Below, one piece after another: positions 48,131-57,775 of a stretch of DNA of 64,000 nt. A program made the position numbers and the translations under genes. Location: positions 310,001 to 374,000 of the forward strand of contig JAUJOE010000002.1 in NCBI GenBank assembly GCA_030447805.1. Reading direction: 5' to 3'. The notes beneath the pieces were generated by a model that saw only the letters and a list, made by a program, of their open reading frames with translations, was not told where the DNA came from and did not search any database. The stretch comes from Nocardioidaceae bacterium. GTDB lineage: Bacteria > Actinomycetota > Actinomycetes > Propionibacteriales > Nocardioidaceae. Position 1 is the first letter of the stretch; every line of letters starts with the position of its first letter.

Positions 48131-48741
48131 ATGGCCGACGGCCGCCTCACCGCCGACTTCTGGTTCGATCCTGCCTGCCCGTGGGCGTGGATCGCCTCGC
48201 GATGGATGAAGGAGGTCGAGAAGGTCAGGGGCGTCGACACCTCCTTCCACGTCATGAGCCTGGCGTACCTCAACCAGGACAATGACGTGCCCGACGACTA
48301 CCGCGCCTTTCTCGACGCCACCTGGGGAGCCGTGCGTGTGTGTACGGCGGCTGAGCAGGCCCATGGCCCGGCGGCGCTCGACCGGCTTTACACCGAACTA
48401 GGGACTCGCCTCCACGTGCAAGGGAGGAGCGCAACCGCGCCACTATCGACGCCGCGCTGACCGCGGCTGGACTCCCGGTTGAGCTGGCCGATGCCATGGA
48501 CTCCGAGGAGTACGACGAGGCGCTGAAGAAGTCCCACCACGAGGGCATGGACCAGGTCGGCATGGAGGTCGGCACTCCGGTCATCGCTGTCGAGGGGGTG
48601 GCGTTCTTCGGCCCGGTGGTGACGCCTGCGCCGAAGGGCGAGGCGGCCGGCAAGCTCTGGGACGGCGTCCGGCTGGTCGCGGCCACCGAGGGGTTCTACG
48701 AGCTCAAGCGCACCCGCACCGAAGACCCCACCTTCGGCTGA
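48131..48741 (+). CDS. DsbA-fold mycothiol-dependent nitroreductase-like (Rv2466c type), frameshifted
   Basis: About 203 residues. DFWFDPACPWAWIASRWMKEVEKVRG is the thioredoxin-like active site with CPWA, so only the first Cys remains of the CPWC seen in the mycobacterial enzyme. HVMSLAYLNQDNDVPDDYRAF follows. Frame changes at about 48425, after which AALTAAGLPVELADAMDSEEYDEAL and GTPVIAVEGVAFFGPVV continue. Known relatives use mycothiol and activate nitro compounds. It heads the plus-strand group with rpiB and nei. Confidence 0.85.
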
Positions 48742-48758
48742 CCCCCCCCCGCCTCTTG

Positions 48759-48806
48759 GAGTTGTCAGAACGTGCGACCGCTATAGGTGCAGTGGAGTCT
48801 GACAAG
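48759..48806. repeat. 48-bp palindromic interspersed element, copy 2
   Basis: It runs GAGTTGTCAGAACGT to CTGACAAG around a core CTATAGGTGCA. The ends match the copy at 40801-40848 read on the other strand, while the core is in the opposite orientation. It lies between the Rv2466c-like gene and rpiB. Confidence 0.7.
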
Positions 48807-48836
48807 TCGTGAGTGTGGCGTGCCAGGATGAGCGCC

Positions 48837-49280
48837 ATGCGTGTACACCTCGGGTCAGATCATGCCGGTTTGGAGCTCAAGACCCACCTCGACACCTGGT
48901 TGCGCGACCAGGGCCACGAGCCGGTCGACCACGGCCCGACGACGTACGACGCCGACGACGACTACCCGCCGTACTGCTTCGCCACGGGGGAAGCGGTGGT
49001 GGCCGACTCCGGAAGCCTCGGCATCGTGATCGGCGGCTCCGGCAACGGGGAGCAGATCGCGGCGAACAAGGTGGTCGGCGTACGCGCAGCCCTGGCCTGG
49101 TCGCGCGAGACCGCTGAGCTGGCCCGCCTCCACAATGACGCGAACGTGATCTCGATCGGCGCCCGGATGCACTCCCTCGACGAAGCCACGTCGTTCGTCG
49201 AGGTGTTCCTGGCCACCGCTTTCAGCGACGACGACCGACACCGCCGCCGCATCGCTCAGCTCACCGACTACGAGGCCTGA
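48837..49280 (+). CDS. rpiB: Ribose-5-phosphate isomerase B
   Basis: A 147-residue protein from ATG 48837. MRVHLGSDHAGLELKTHL is the RpiB start. GGSGNGEQIAANKVVGVRAAL contains the Glu that replaces the usual active-site Cys in actinobacterial RpiB. It interconverts ribose-5-phosphate and ribulose-5-phosphate. It is followed 28 bases later by nei, the same gene order as in mycobacteria. Confidence 0.95.
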   Translation: MRVHLGSDHAGLELKTHLDTWLRDQGHEPVDHGPTTYDADDDYPPYCFATGEAVVADSGSLGIVIGGSGNGEQIAANKVVGVRAALAWSRETAELARLHNDANVISIGARMHSLDEATSFVEVFLATAFSDDDRHRRRIAQLTDYEA

Positions 49281-49308
49281 CCCGCTCGCGCCGCCTCACG
49301 GAGGACGC

Positions 49309-50121
49309 ATGCCCGAAGGCCACACCCTCTTCCGGCTCGCGGGAGAACTGAACGCCGCCTTCGGCGGTCAGCCGGTCGAGGTCAGCAGCCCGCAGGGCAG
49401 GTTCACCGATGGCGCCGCCGCGGTGGACGGTCACGTACTTGAGCTCGCAGAGTCGGCAGGCAAGCACCTCTTCATCAGATTCGAGGGCGGCGGCGTGGTC
49501 CACGTGCACCTCGGCCTGATCGGCGCCTTCCGGGTCGAGGAGGGCACCCCGTCCGACCCCGTCGGGGCTGTGCGACTCCGGTTGGTCGGTCCGATGGCGT
49601 ACGCCGACCTGCGCGGCGCGACGACGTGCGAACTGCTGTCGGAGGAGTCGGTCGAGCAGATCCTCGCCAGGCTTGGACCCGACCCGCTGCGGCCGGATGC
49701 CGACCCGGCCAAGGCTTTCGATCGGATCCGCACCAGCAAGAAGTCAGTGGGCGCGCTCCTCATGGACCAGTCAGTGCTGGCAGGAGTCGGCAACGTCTAC
49801 CGTGCCGAATCGCTGTTCCGCGCTCGCCTGCACCCGCTGACGCCGGGGCACAAGGTGAGCAGTCGGCGCTGGAATGCGCTGTGGCACGACATTGTCGACC
49901 TGATGGAGTACGGCGTCCAGACCGGCCGCATTGACACAGTGCGACCCGAACACGAGCCGGCGTCCATGGGAAGACAGGCTCGCATCGACGACCATGGGGG
50001 CGAGGTGTACGTGTACCGCCGCCACGGGCAGGCCTGTCATGCCTGCGGCTCGATCGTGCGGACCCGGGTGCTGGAAGGTCGGAACCTGTTCTGGTGCCCG
50101 ACCTGTCAGCGACGCCGCTGA
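49309..50121 (+). CDS. nei: Fpg/Nei-family DNA glycosylase (endonuclease VIII-like)
   Basis: A 270-residue protein. MPEGHTLFRLA gives the catalytic Pro2 and Glu3. ESAGKHLFIRF holds the lysine, LAGVGNVYRAESLFRA the H2TH region, and CHACGSIVRTRVLEGRNLFWCPTC the zinc finger. It removes oxidised bases and nicks the DNA. PEGHT rather than PELPE places it in the Nei branch. Confidence 0.93.
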   Translation: MPEGHTLFRLAGELNAAFGGQPVEVSSPQGRFTDGAAAVDGHVLELAESAGKHLFIRFEGGGVVHVHLGLIGAFRVEEGTPSDPVGAVRLRLVGPMAYADLRGATTCELLSEESVEQILARLGPDPLRPDADPAKAFDRIRTSKKSVGALLMDQSVLAGVGNVYRAESLFRARLHPLTPGHKVSSRRWNALWHDIVDLMEYGVQTGRIDTVRPEHEPASMGRQARIDDHGGEVYVYRRHGQACHACGSIVRTRVLEGRNLFWCPTCQRRR

Positions 50122-50128
50122 GCGCCCC

Positions 50129-52483
50129 TCAGCTCATCAGTTCAGGAACGGCTGCCGCCGCCTCGTCAGCTGGCATGGGCCGGGCGAAGTGGTAACCCTG
50201 GGCGGAGTCGCAGCCCATCGCGCGCAGCCGAGCTGCCTGGGCCGCAGTCTCCACGCCTTCGGCCGCGACGGTGATTCCTAGGGCGTGGGCAAGGCTGATG
50301 ATGCCTTGCACTAGAGCTCGCGTATGCCTGGCTGACTCCAGGTTCGAGATGAACGAGCGGTCGATCTTTAGGCAGTCCACCGGGAAGTGGTGAAGGTACG
50401 ACAGCGAGGAGTAACCGGTCCCGAAGTCATCGATGGCGATCTGCAGGCCAAGCGACTTCAGCGCCCGGAGCGTCACGGCAGCTGACTCGACGTCCTGCAT
50501 CATGGCGCTCTCGGTGATCTCCAGCATCAATGCTTCGGGGGGAAGGTCGGCGGTCCGCAGCGCGTGCTCGACCTCGCTCGCCAGTTGGCCGCCGTGGAAC
50601 TGACGGGCGGACAGGTTCACGCACACAGCCATCGGCTGGCGGGGGTGGGTCTGTCGCCAGCGCTGTCCTTGGCGGCATGCTTCGTGCAGCACCCACCGCC
50701 CGAGCTCGACTATCAAACCGCTCTCTTCGGCCAGCGCGAGGAAGTCAGCCGGTTGCAGCAGGCCCCGCTCGGGGTGCTGCCAGCGCACCAACGCCTCCAT
50801 CCAGATCGGCTTGCTGGAGCCGGTGAGCGGGATCTTCGGCTGGTAGTGCAGCCGCAGTTGCCCTTGCTCGATGGCTTGGCTTAGATCGTTCTGTACGACG
50901 AGGCGGCTGCGCGCCTCCTCGTCCATGTCGTCGTCGAACAACTTCCAGCGACCATGACCGGTGCGCTTGGCCTTGTACATCGCGATGTCAGCCTTCCGCA
51001 CCAGGTCATCGGGATGTTCCTTGCCGGTGGTGCTGATCGCGATGCCAGTGCTGGCCGTCACCTGAACGCTGCGATCCGGCAACGCAAACGGCTCCCGCAA
51101 CGCTGTGGATATCCGCTCTGTCAGCTGAATTGTCTGCCGGGCGTCGGCGACGTCCTCCACCAAGACGGCGAACTCGTCGCCACCAAGCCGAGCCACTGTG
51201 TCGATGGGTCGCAGACAGTCTCCTATCCGTCCCGCCACGGCGATGAGCAGTTGGTCACCGACTTGGTGGCCCAGGCTGTCATTGACGACCTTGAAGCCGT
51301 CGAGATCCACGAACAGCACCGCCACGGCGCCATCGCGCCGCTGGATGCGCCTGAGAGCATGTCCGAGTCGGTCGGCGAATAGTGCGCGGTTCGGCAGCCC
51401 TGTCAAGGCGTCATGGATGGTCTGGTAGGTCAGCCGGTCCTCAAGAGCCCGGCGCTCGGTGACGTCATGCATGGCGACCACCGCTCCGAGCTTGGTGCCG
51501 TCGCCGTCGTAGAACGCCTGCCCGTTGACCAGCGTCGTACGCCGATCGCTGTCGGTCGGCGCAATGACCATCTCCGCCTCGCGCACCGTCTCGCCATTCA
51601 GCGCGCGAAAAAGGGGGATGTCGACCTTCTGTAGCGGAGTCTGACCGTCCGGCCGGTACAGGCTGTACGAGTGAGCCCACTGGTCAGGACCGACCGGCGA
51701 CGGGGTGACCCCATGGAACTCGCGTGCGGCCTGGTTGAACAGCGTCAGCCTGCCTTCGGCGTCACAGGCGACGATGCCTTCCTTGAGGCTGTCGAGTAGT
51801 GCGCTCAAGAACTCGCGGTCTTGGATGAGCTCCTGCTCCGCCTGCGCGACTGCGGCCCGGTCTTCGGAGTGGATCTTCTCGAAGAAGTTCTCGTACGTCG
51901 GCACAAAGGTGCGTGGGTCGTTGAGGTAGAGGCGGTGCAGCTCGGCAGACAACGTTATGGCGCCCGACGCGAGGTCCCAGTCCCAACTGCCCATGCCGGC
52001 GATGTGCTGAGCGTGCGCCAACTGGTCTTGGCTGCGCTGCAAGGCTTCGGCTGACCGTTTGCTCTCGGTGATATCGCGGGAGACACCGAAGACGCCGACG
52101 ACAGCCCCCTCGTCGTCCAGGATCGGTCCCTTCGTCGTCACAAAGGTCCGCGCATCGCCCGGCTGGATCGTAAGCGTCTCCTCATAAACTCGGGTCTCGC
52201 CAGTGGCGATGATGTCGCGGTCCTGCTCCTCCATGTGGAGAGCGGACGTGGCGTCTACCAGCTCACGAACCGTCTTACCGAGCACCTCATGCGTCGGCCT
52301 CCCGAGCAGCCGGGCGGTAGCCGAGTTCACCAGCTGGTGCCGCCCGTCCAGATCCTTGGCGAAGACGACATCGGGGTGGCTCTCGATGACCGCCTGAGCG
52401 ATGACAGCGGCGGTGCGTTCGGGCTGCGGGCGGTTCTCGGCCCGTTGGGCCGGGGGTATGCCAGTGAGGTCGCTGAGGGTCAT
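50129..52483 (-). CDS. PAS-GGDEF-EAL cyclic di-GMP turnover protein
   Basis: A 784-residue cytoplasmic protein. PAS domains lie at about 26-145 and 225-345, with a short PAS-like stretch between. The GGDEF domain has RLGGDEFAVLVED and an inhibitory I-site RPID five residues upstream. The EAL domain has MEALVRW, NLSARQF, EITESA, DDFGTGYSSLSYL, KIDRSF and AEGVET, so both activities look intact. It makes and degrades c-di-GMP depending on signals read by the PAS domains. It converges with nei. Confidence 0.95.
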   Translation of the reverse strand: MTLSDLTGIPPAQRAENRPQPERTAAVIAQAVIESHPDVVFAKDLDGRHQLVNSATARLLGRPTHEVLGKTVRELVDATSALHMEEQDRDIIATGETRVYEETLTIQPGDARTFVTTKGPILDDEGAVVGVFGVSRDITESKRSAEALQRSQDQLAHAQHIAGMGSWDWDLASGAITLSAELHRLYLNDPRTFVPTYENFFEKIHSEDRAAVAQAEQELIQDREFLSALLDSLKEGIVACDAEGRLTLFNQAAREFHGVTPSPVGPDQWAHSYSLYRPDGQTPLQKVDIPLFRALNGETVREAEMVIAPTDSDRRTTLVNGQAFYDGDGTKLGAVVAMHDVTERRALEDRLTYQTIHDALTGLPNRALFADRLGHALRRIQRRDGAVAVLFVDLDGFKVVNDSLGHQVGDQLLIAVAGRIGDCLRPIDTVARLGGDEFAVLVEDVADARQTIQLTERISTALREPFALPDRSVQVTASTGIAISTTGKEHPDDLVRKADIAMYKAKRTGHGRWKLFDDDMDEEARSRLVVQNDLSQAIEQGQLRLHYQPKIPLTGSSKPIWMEALVRWQHPERGLLQPADFLALAEESGLIVELGRWVLHEACRQGQRWRQTHPRQPMAVCVNLSARQFHGGQLASEVEHALRTADLPPEALMLEITESAMMQDVESAAVTLRALKSLGLQIAIDDFGTGYSSLSYLHHFPVDCLKIDRSFISNLESARHTRALVQGIISLAHALGITVAAEGVETAAQAARLRAMGCDSAQGYHFARPMPADEAAAAVPELMS

Positions 52484-52730
52484 GGTGACGACCCCTCTCC
52501 GTTACCCGAAGACGACTGGTGCGTCAAGTATTAGCGGATTTACCTACCGTGACAAGCCGAACGCAAAGGGTACATACATCCCCAGAACAGCCGAGGCGAG
52601 AACGTGCCACTGACAGCGGAACGTTGACGCCTGTGGGAACGCTGTTCCCGCCGCCGGGATGTAACCCCGCTCTCGGAGGTCACAATGCAATAACGCCGGC
52701 TCCGGGGTGGTCGACCAGTAGCTTGGGAGC

Positions 52731-53980
52731 GTGACGCGTCCCGGTTGGCCGGCGTTGGACCGGTCAAGGGTCGGACTGCTTGCCGCGCTGGCTATCGACA
52801 ACTTCGGCTCCGGTCTGTTTCTTCCACTCGCCCTGGTGTACGCCACCCGCGTGGTCGGTCTGGAAGTCCAAACCGCGGGCGCTGTCGTCGCCGTCGCGAC
52901 GATGCTGGGATTCGCGGTGCCGCCGTTGGCTGGGCGCCTGACGCACCGTTTCGGCCCTCGGGCCGTCGTGGTGTTGGCGCAGCTGCTGCAGGGTGCGGGA
53001 GCCGCCGGGTACGTGGTCGCAGCCGATGCCGTCGGCGTCTTCCTCTCCTCGGGGCTGTTGGCGGTTGGCACACAGATGTTCTACTGCTCGGTCTTCGTGC
53101 TGATCGCTGATGTGAGCACCAACGTCGCGAAGGAGCGTCCGTTCGCGCTTGTCGCGATGGTGCGGTCAGCCGCCTTCGGGCTGGGCACGTTGGCTGCGGC
53201 GCTCGCGCTGGTGGGGAGAGCAACACCGTCCTGCGGTGGCTGGTCATAGTGGACGCAGGCACTTTCGTGGTCGCGGCGGTGCTGCTCGCTGCGTTCGTCA
53301 GCACCGCGCAGGTGGACAGACCCACAGGGGCTGCCGTTGGTCCGCTGACCGTGCTGCGGGATCGCCGCTACCTTGCCCTGATCGCGGCGGTGTGTCTGGT
53401 GGGGCTAGCGGTGGACTTCGCATTGGTGGGAATGCCGTTCTTCGTCGTGGACGTTCTCGATGGACCGGCGTGGCTACCTGGCGCGCTGTTGGCCGCCGGC
53501 ACGCTGCTCTCCAGCGTGTACGGCGTCAAGGTGGTGGACGCCTTGGGTGGCTATCGACGTACCCAGTCGTTGCGGGCCGGTGCCTTGATCTATGTGGTCT
53601 GGGCCGGGCTCACTGGGCTCATGCTCTGGGTGCCTGCCGGCTGGTTGGTGCCGTACGCGTTCGCGACATGGGCGTTGCTGGTGGCGGGAACGAAGGTCTT
53701 CTTCCCGGTCTCCGGTGCGCTGTCGGAGGCGCTGCCGCCGAGGGAGAGCCGCGCGGGCTACATGGCCACCTACCAGTACGCGTTCACGACGGCGCAGGTG
53801 CTGGCGCCCGCCGTCGTTGCCTTGTTCGCCATTGCAGCGTGGCTTCCTTGGGCGGTGGTCGCCGCTTCCGCGCTCGCGGGGATTCTGGTGCTCGGCTGGC
53901 TCGGGCGCGCGATTCCAGCGGCCGTAGACCGGCCGACGGCTGCTGCGACACCTCCACCATCAAGCGTGATGCAGAACTGA
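52731..53980 (+). CDS. MFS transporter, one frame change
   Basis: About 416 residues with twelve hydrophobic helices once frames are joined near 53225. Frame 1 has PPLAGRLTHRFGPRAVVVLAQLL, the loop 2-3 motif of the major facilitator superfamily. Frame 2 continues TVLRWLVIVDAGTFVVAAVLL to a stop at 53980. It is likely a drug or sugar efflux pump; the substrate is unknown. A short 30-base gap separates it from the YcaQ-like gene. Confidence 0.82.
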
Positions 53981-54012
53981 GCCTTCGGCGCCCCGTGGCA
54001 TAGCCTCCCATC

Positions 54013-55124
54013 GTGACTGTGCACCGGCTGTCTCGCGCCGACGCTCGGCGCATCGCCGTACGTGCGCAGCTCTTGGAGCGCACGCGGCCGACCGAGTTGC
54101 TCGACCTGGTGCGCCACCTGACTTTGCTTCAGATCGACCCGACTGCCGCCATTGCACCGAATGCCGATCTGGTTGCGTGGAGTCGGCTGGGGTCGTCGTA
54201 CTCGACAAGTGACTTGTCCACCGCACTTGAGAGTCGGGAGCTGATCGAGCTGAGCGCACTGATCCGGCCGAGCGAAGACCTGGCGCTCTTTCGGGCCGAG
54301 ATGGCCGAGTGGCCGGGGCGCGGGGAACTGCGCGCTTGGCAGGTGCACATCCGCGACTGGGTGCAGGCCAACGAGGCGTGCCGGCGGGACATCCTCGACC
54401 GACTCGGTTCCTCGGGTCCGCTGCCGTCGCGTGATCTGCCGGACACGTGTGCGGTGCCGTGGGCCTCGACCGGGTGGACCAACAACCAGAACGTCATCAA
54501 GCTCCTCGACTTCATGGTGCAGCGCGGTGAGGTCGCGACCGCCGGGCGCAAGGGCCGTGAGCGGCTGTGGGACCTGGCGACCCGGGTCTACCCCGACGAC
54601 CCGGTGGTGCCGGTAGACGATGCCCTGCGCATCCGCAACGAACGCCGGCTGCACGCTTTGGGCATCGCCCGCGCCAGGGCACCGGTGAGTCCGATGGAGC
54701 CGAACGACGTCGGTGAGGCCGGCGAGCCGGCCAGCGTTGAGGGTGTCAAGGGCACGTGGCGGGTGGATCCGTCGTACTTGGGCCAGCCGTTCTCAGGGCG
54801 GGCGGCGGTGCTCTCCCCGTTCGACCGGCTGCTGCACGACCGCAGGCGCACGATGGAGCTGTTCGAGTTCGAGTACTACCTGGAGATGTACAAGCCCGCC
54901 GCCAACCGCCGCTGGGGTACTTCGCGCTGCCGATCCTGTACGGCGACCGGCTGGTCGGCAAGCTTGACGCCACCGCCGACCGCAAAGCCGGCGTGCTTCG
55001 GGTCAACGCCATCCACCAGGATGTGCAGTTCACCAAGCCGATGACCGCCGCAGTGCACCGGGAGATCAAGGATCTGGCTCAGTGGCTCGAACTGGAGCTC
55101 ACGATTCCCGTCTTCGCCACCTGA
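54013..55124 (+). CDS. YcaQ-family winged-helix protein (crosslink glycosylase-like), one frame change
   Basis: About 370 residues. The start LSRADARRIAVRAQLLERTRPTELLDLVRHLTLLQIDP has the LQxD motif of the YcaQ/AlkX family, which unhooks interstrand crosslinks in E. coli. GYFALPILYGDRLVGKLDATADRKAGVLRV follows a frame change near 54917. WLELELTIPVFAT ends the protein. It follows the MFS transporter by 30 bases and may be co-transcribed. Confidence 0.83.
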
Positions 55125-55182
55125 CCGCCGCTTCGGCAGACCCGGCGAGCCAGGATCGGCTCGCGTCGCCGATCGCGGCAGG

Positions 55183-55689
55183 CTATTCGCCCGTGGCGCC
55201 GTCGATGCGTTCGCGGAGGAAATCCGCGTGGCCATTGTGGCGCGCGTACTCCTCGATCATGTGCAGGTAGATCCACCGCAGCGTGTAGTCCTCGCCGGGG
55301 ATGGCTTCGTCGAGACTGCGCCCGGTCACGGCTTCACGCGACCGAGCGACACTCGCTTGATAGCTGGCCAGGTCGTCGGCGGCACGCGCGATGTCGACCT
55401 CGTCGCAGCCTTCCGTCGAGCCCGGCACGTAGTCCCAGAAATACATGTGGTCCGGTTGGCCGTCGTACGAATGGAACCAGGCCTCGACTCCAGACAGGTG
55501 CCGAACAAGGCCGAGCAGCGAGAGCGTCGACGGCGGCACCGACCGCAGCGCCAGTTGTTCCGGCGTCAGCCCGCCGCATTTCAGCAGCAATGTCGTGCGC
55601 TGGTACTCGAGGCGGTCTTCGAGCGCGGCCCGCTCGTCGATCGGGTTGTTCGGCGGCTCGGGTCGCTCGGGCGTGGTCCATGTCGACAT
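55183..55689 (-). CDS. DinB / DUF664-family protein
   Basis: A 168-residue protein. RTTLLLKCGGLTPEQLALRSVPPSTLSLLGLVRHLSGVE is the DUF664 start, and YLHMIEEYARHNGHADFLRERIDG holds the late histidines of the DinB metal site. The four-helix fold should be complete. It is related to the frameshifted gene at 5315 but not close in sequence. It converges on the YcaQ-like gene; function unknown. Confidence 0.87.
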   Translation of the reverse strand: MSTWTTPERPEPPNNPIDERAALEDRLEYQRTTLLLKCGGLTPEQLALRSVPPSTLSLLGLVRHLSGVEAWFHSYDGQPDHMYFWDYVPGSTEGCDEVDIARAADDLASYQASVARSREAVTGRSLDEAIPGEDYTLRWIYLHMIEEYARHNGHADFLRERIDGATGE

Positions 55690-55820
55690 TCCGGCAACCT
55701 TAATACGCGTCTACCCCTTGGCCAGCCAGTTGGGGCAGGGGCTGCTGCACGATCAGGTGACTGGTTGGGTCACGTGTTCAACCTGCTTGTAACCAAGGCA
55801 ATCGTTCAAGGGCCGTGGAT

Positions 55821-56294
55821 CTACAGAAGCTTCTTGTACAGGACAGCCACGCGCTGGCCTGTGCTCCTCGTGAACGTCTCCTGGAGGGTCCACCCGCACC
55901 GCTGGTAGAACCTGAGCGCAAGGTCTGTGCCGACCCAGGCCTCGGCGATTCGATGCTCGGCAGCCCACCACTCCAGGTGGCGCATCAACGTCTGCCCAAT
56001 CCCCTGGCCCCGGCGATCTCGGCGGACGATCATGCCGGTTACCCAGGGGCTGGTGTCGTGCCGCTCGTCTAGGTCGTAGGTGTCCAGACCGACCGCCCCC
56101 AGAACGTCACCGGTCGCGTCATGAGCCACGAACGTCACCGGCAGTCCTTCTCTGCCAGCCTCACGAACCGTGGTCTCGAGCCACCACGCCGGGTCCTCCG
56201 GCTCCGGAGGATGCCCCCACTCTTTCCACCTCATGTCGGCCACGGCTTCCGCCGAGCTAAGGGAGTCCGCCAATAGGGTCACGGGGAACGCCAT
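55821..56294 (-). CDS. GNAT-family N-acetyltransferase
   Basis: A 157-residue protein. VTGMIVRRDRRGQGIGQTLMRHLEWWA is the acetyl-CoA binding motif A (RRGQGIG), and ALRFYQRCGWTLQETF motif B. It moves acetyl groups to an unknown acceptor. It is divergent from the P-loop kinase gene with about 70 bases between. Frame is intact. Confidence 0.9.
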   Translation of the reverse strand: MAFPVTLLADSLSSAEAVADMRWKEWGHPPEPEDPAWWLETTVREAGREGLPVTFVAHDATGDVLGAVGLDTYDLDERHDTSPWVTGMIVRRDRRGQGIGQTLMRHLEWWAAEHRIAEAWVGTDLALRFYQRCGWTLQETFTRSTGQRVAVLYKKLL

Positions 56295-56361
56295 TCGGTC
56301 AGGCTACGCACGCAAGGCCCTGAAGCCCCAATGTGATTTATGGAGCCTGGCCGATGTCGTC

Positions 56362-56981
56362 ATGCTCGAACGCGCGCCGATGGCGGCAGCTGAGTGGGAA
56401 AGTAGGCAGGTGACGCCGGGCGAACTGATGGCAGCAATCGCGAGGTTGGCCACCCGCGAGCCCACGATTGTCGCCTTCGATGGGCTGGCCGGTTCGGGCA
56501 AGACCACCGTCGCCAACGCTGCTCGTCGAGCGTCCGGTGGCCGAGCGGTCACCATCGTCGCCGCTGACGACTTCTACCAGCCGGACGAACGTAATTGGAG
56601 ATGCTGGACGCCCAGGCAGGGCTACGAACGCTACTTCGACCACGTCCGGCTCGAAAGTGAACTACTCCGACCGCTTCGTCAGCGACGTACTGCACGCTTT
56701 TCCACTTTCGATTGGCAGCATCGTGCTCCCGGGCCGTGCCGTAGCGTCGAACCGCGCGACATCGTTGTTGTGGAGGGCGTCTTCCTGCTTAAGCCTCGAC
56801 TACGGCCTTACTGGGACGCGAGCGTTTGGGTGCAGACACCCAGGGATGTACGTGAACGCCGACTGAAGGCGCGCGGGGAAGGCGATCGAGATTGATCGAA
56901 CGGTGGATGCGCGCAGAGGACTACTACCTCGAAGTGGACCATCCCGCGGAAGCCGCCACGTTCGTGGTCCTCGGTGAATAG
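56362..56981 (+). CDS. P-loop (uridine-kinase-like) kinase, one frame change
   Basis: About 205 residues. The start is MLERAPMAAAEWESRQVTPGEL. IVAFDGLAGSGKTTVANAARRA has the P-loop GLAGSGKT, and VTIVAADDFYQPDERNWRCW resembles the phosphate-acceptor loop of uridine kinases. DIVVVEGVFLLKPRLRPYWDASVWV is the expected nucleotide-lid region. The frame changes near 56893, after which LIERWMRAEDYYLEVDHP continues to a stop at 56981. Substrate unknown. It ends about 65 bases before the partial tRNA-Gly. Confidence 0.8.
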
Positions 56982-57047
56982 AAGGATGCGTGGACAGACG
57001 AACGCGCCAGGTACTTCTCAATGCACCCACTGACTGTGGGAAACTCC

Positions 57048-57087
57048 GAGCGGGTGCCGAGAATCGAACTCGCATGGCCAGCTTGGA
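57048..57087. repeat. Partial tRNA-Gly 3'-half copy, putative attachment site
   Basis: GAGCGGGTG then GAATCGAACTCGCATGG and CCAGCTTGGA repeat the 3' half of tRNA-Gly (62950-62988) in the same orientation. The copy stops in the anticodon loop. The 5' half is absent, as expected for an integration att site rather than a working tRNA. Confidence 0.75.
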
Positions 57088-57775
57088 CGTTCGAGATCGA
57101 GCCGTTGCGTGCGCTCCGTTGTGCGCCACTCTATCCCAATACAGTCAGGCTGCTGTCCTATTCGTCCCTCATGGTGTCAGCCATCTTTCGTCGTACTGGC
57201 ACACGAATGGCACGACACGCCGAACCGGATCACGCGCATTGACCTGTCGGTCAGCGGCGCTGATAGGTGCGTTGAAGTTGAAATCTGGGGATCCGAGTGA
57301 GCGGGTCCGCGAGTCGAGACAAAGTAGTTTGCGAATTCCCGCCGCCCGTCAGGGCGTCCGCACTTCTCGCGGCGGATAGCTGAAACCGTCAAGTCCGCGC
57401 GACGAGCGGTTCGCTCAGTTTCCACCGCGCGCTCGACGGACGGTTCCGGGCAGGTCTGGCCTCGCCGCCGGCTCCGAAGTTCAGTAGATGGTCACAGACT
57501 TAACGGTCGCGACCACGAACGGTTCATGGAGGAACGGACCGGGGTCGCGACCACTCGTGCATTCTCGTTCGCCTGTCGTGACCACGCGGCGTTATATGAC
57601 GCACCCTGACGGCGATCACGTGCATAACGTGCCGCATAACAGCGGGCGTTGCGCTCGCTAGCCCGGATCGTTCACGGCTGATCGGCCGACTCGTGCTGGG
57701 AACACTGAAGTGCCTGTCCAGCAGGGGAAACTTGACTGACAGCTCAAATATTCCCAGGTGGAAGGCACTCGGTAG
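57088..57775. other. Non-coding left part of the tRNA-Gly island
   Basis: No convincing gene is seen. Two copies of GGTCGCGACCAC occur at 57506 and 57550, and CGTGCATAACGTGCCGCATAAC is a short near-repeat. Integrase sequence was not found here. Confidence 0.45.

Noticed and set aside
57048-57125. A complete second tRNA-Gly
   Set aside because: Only the 3' half matches; no D arm, anticodon stem or 5' acceptor can be formed.
57500-57560. GGTCGCGACCAC repeats as operator pair
   Set aside because: Two short GC-rich palindromes in non-coding DNA with no adjacent gene to regulate; could be chance.
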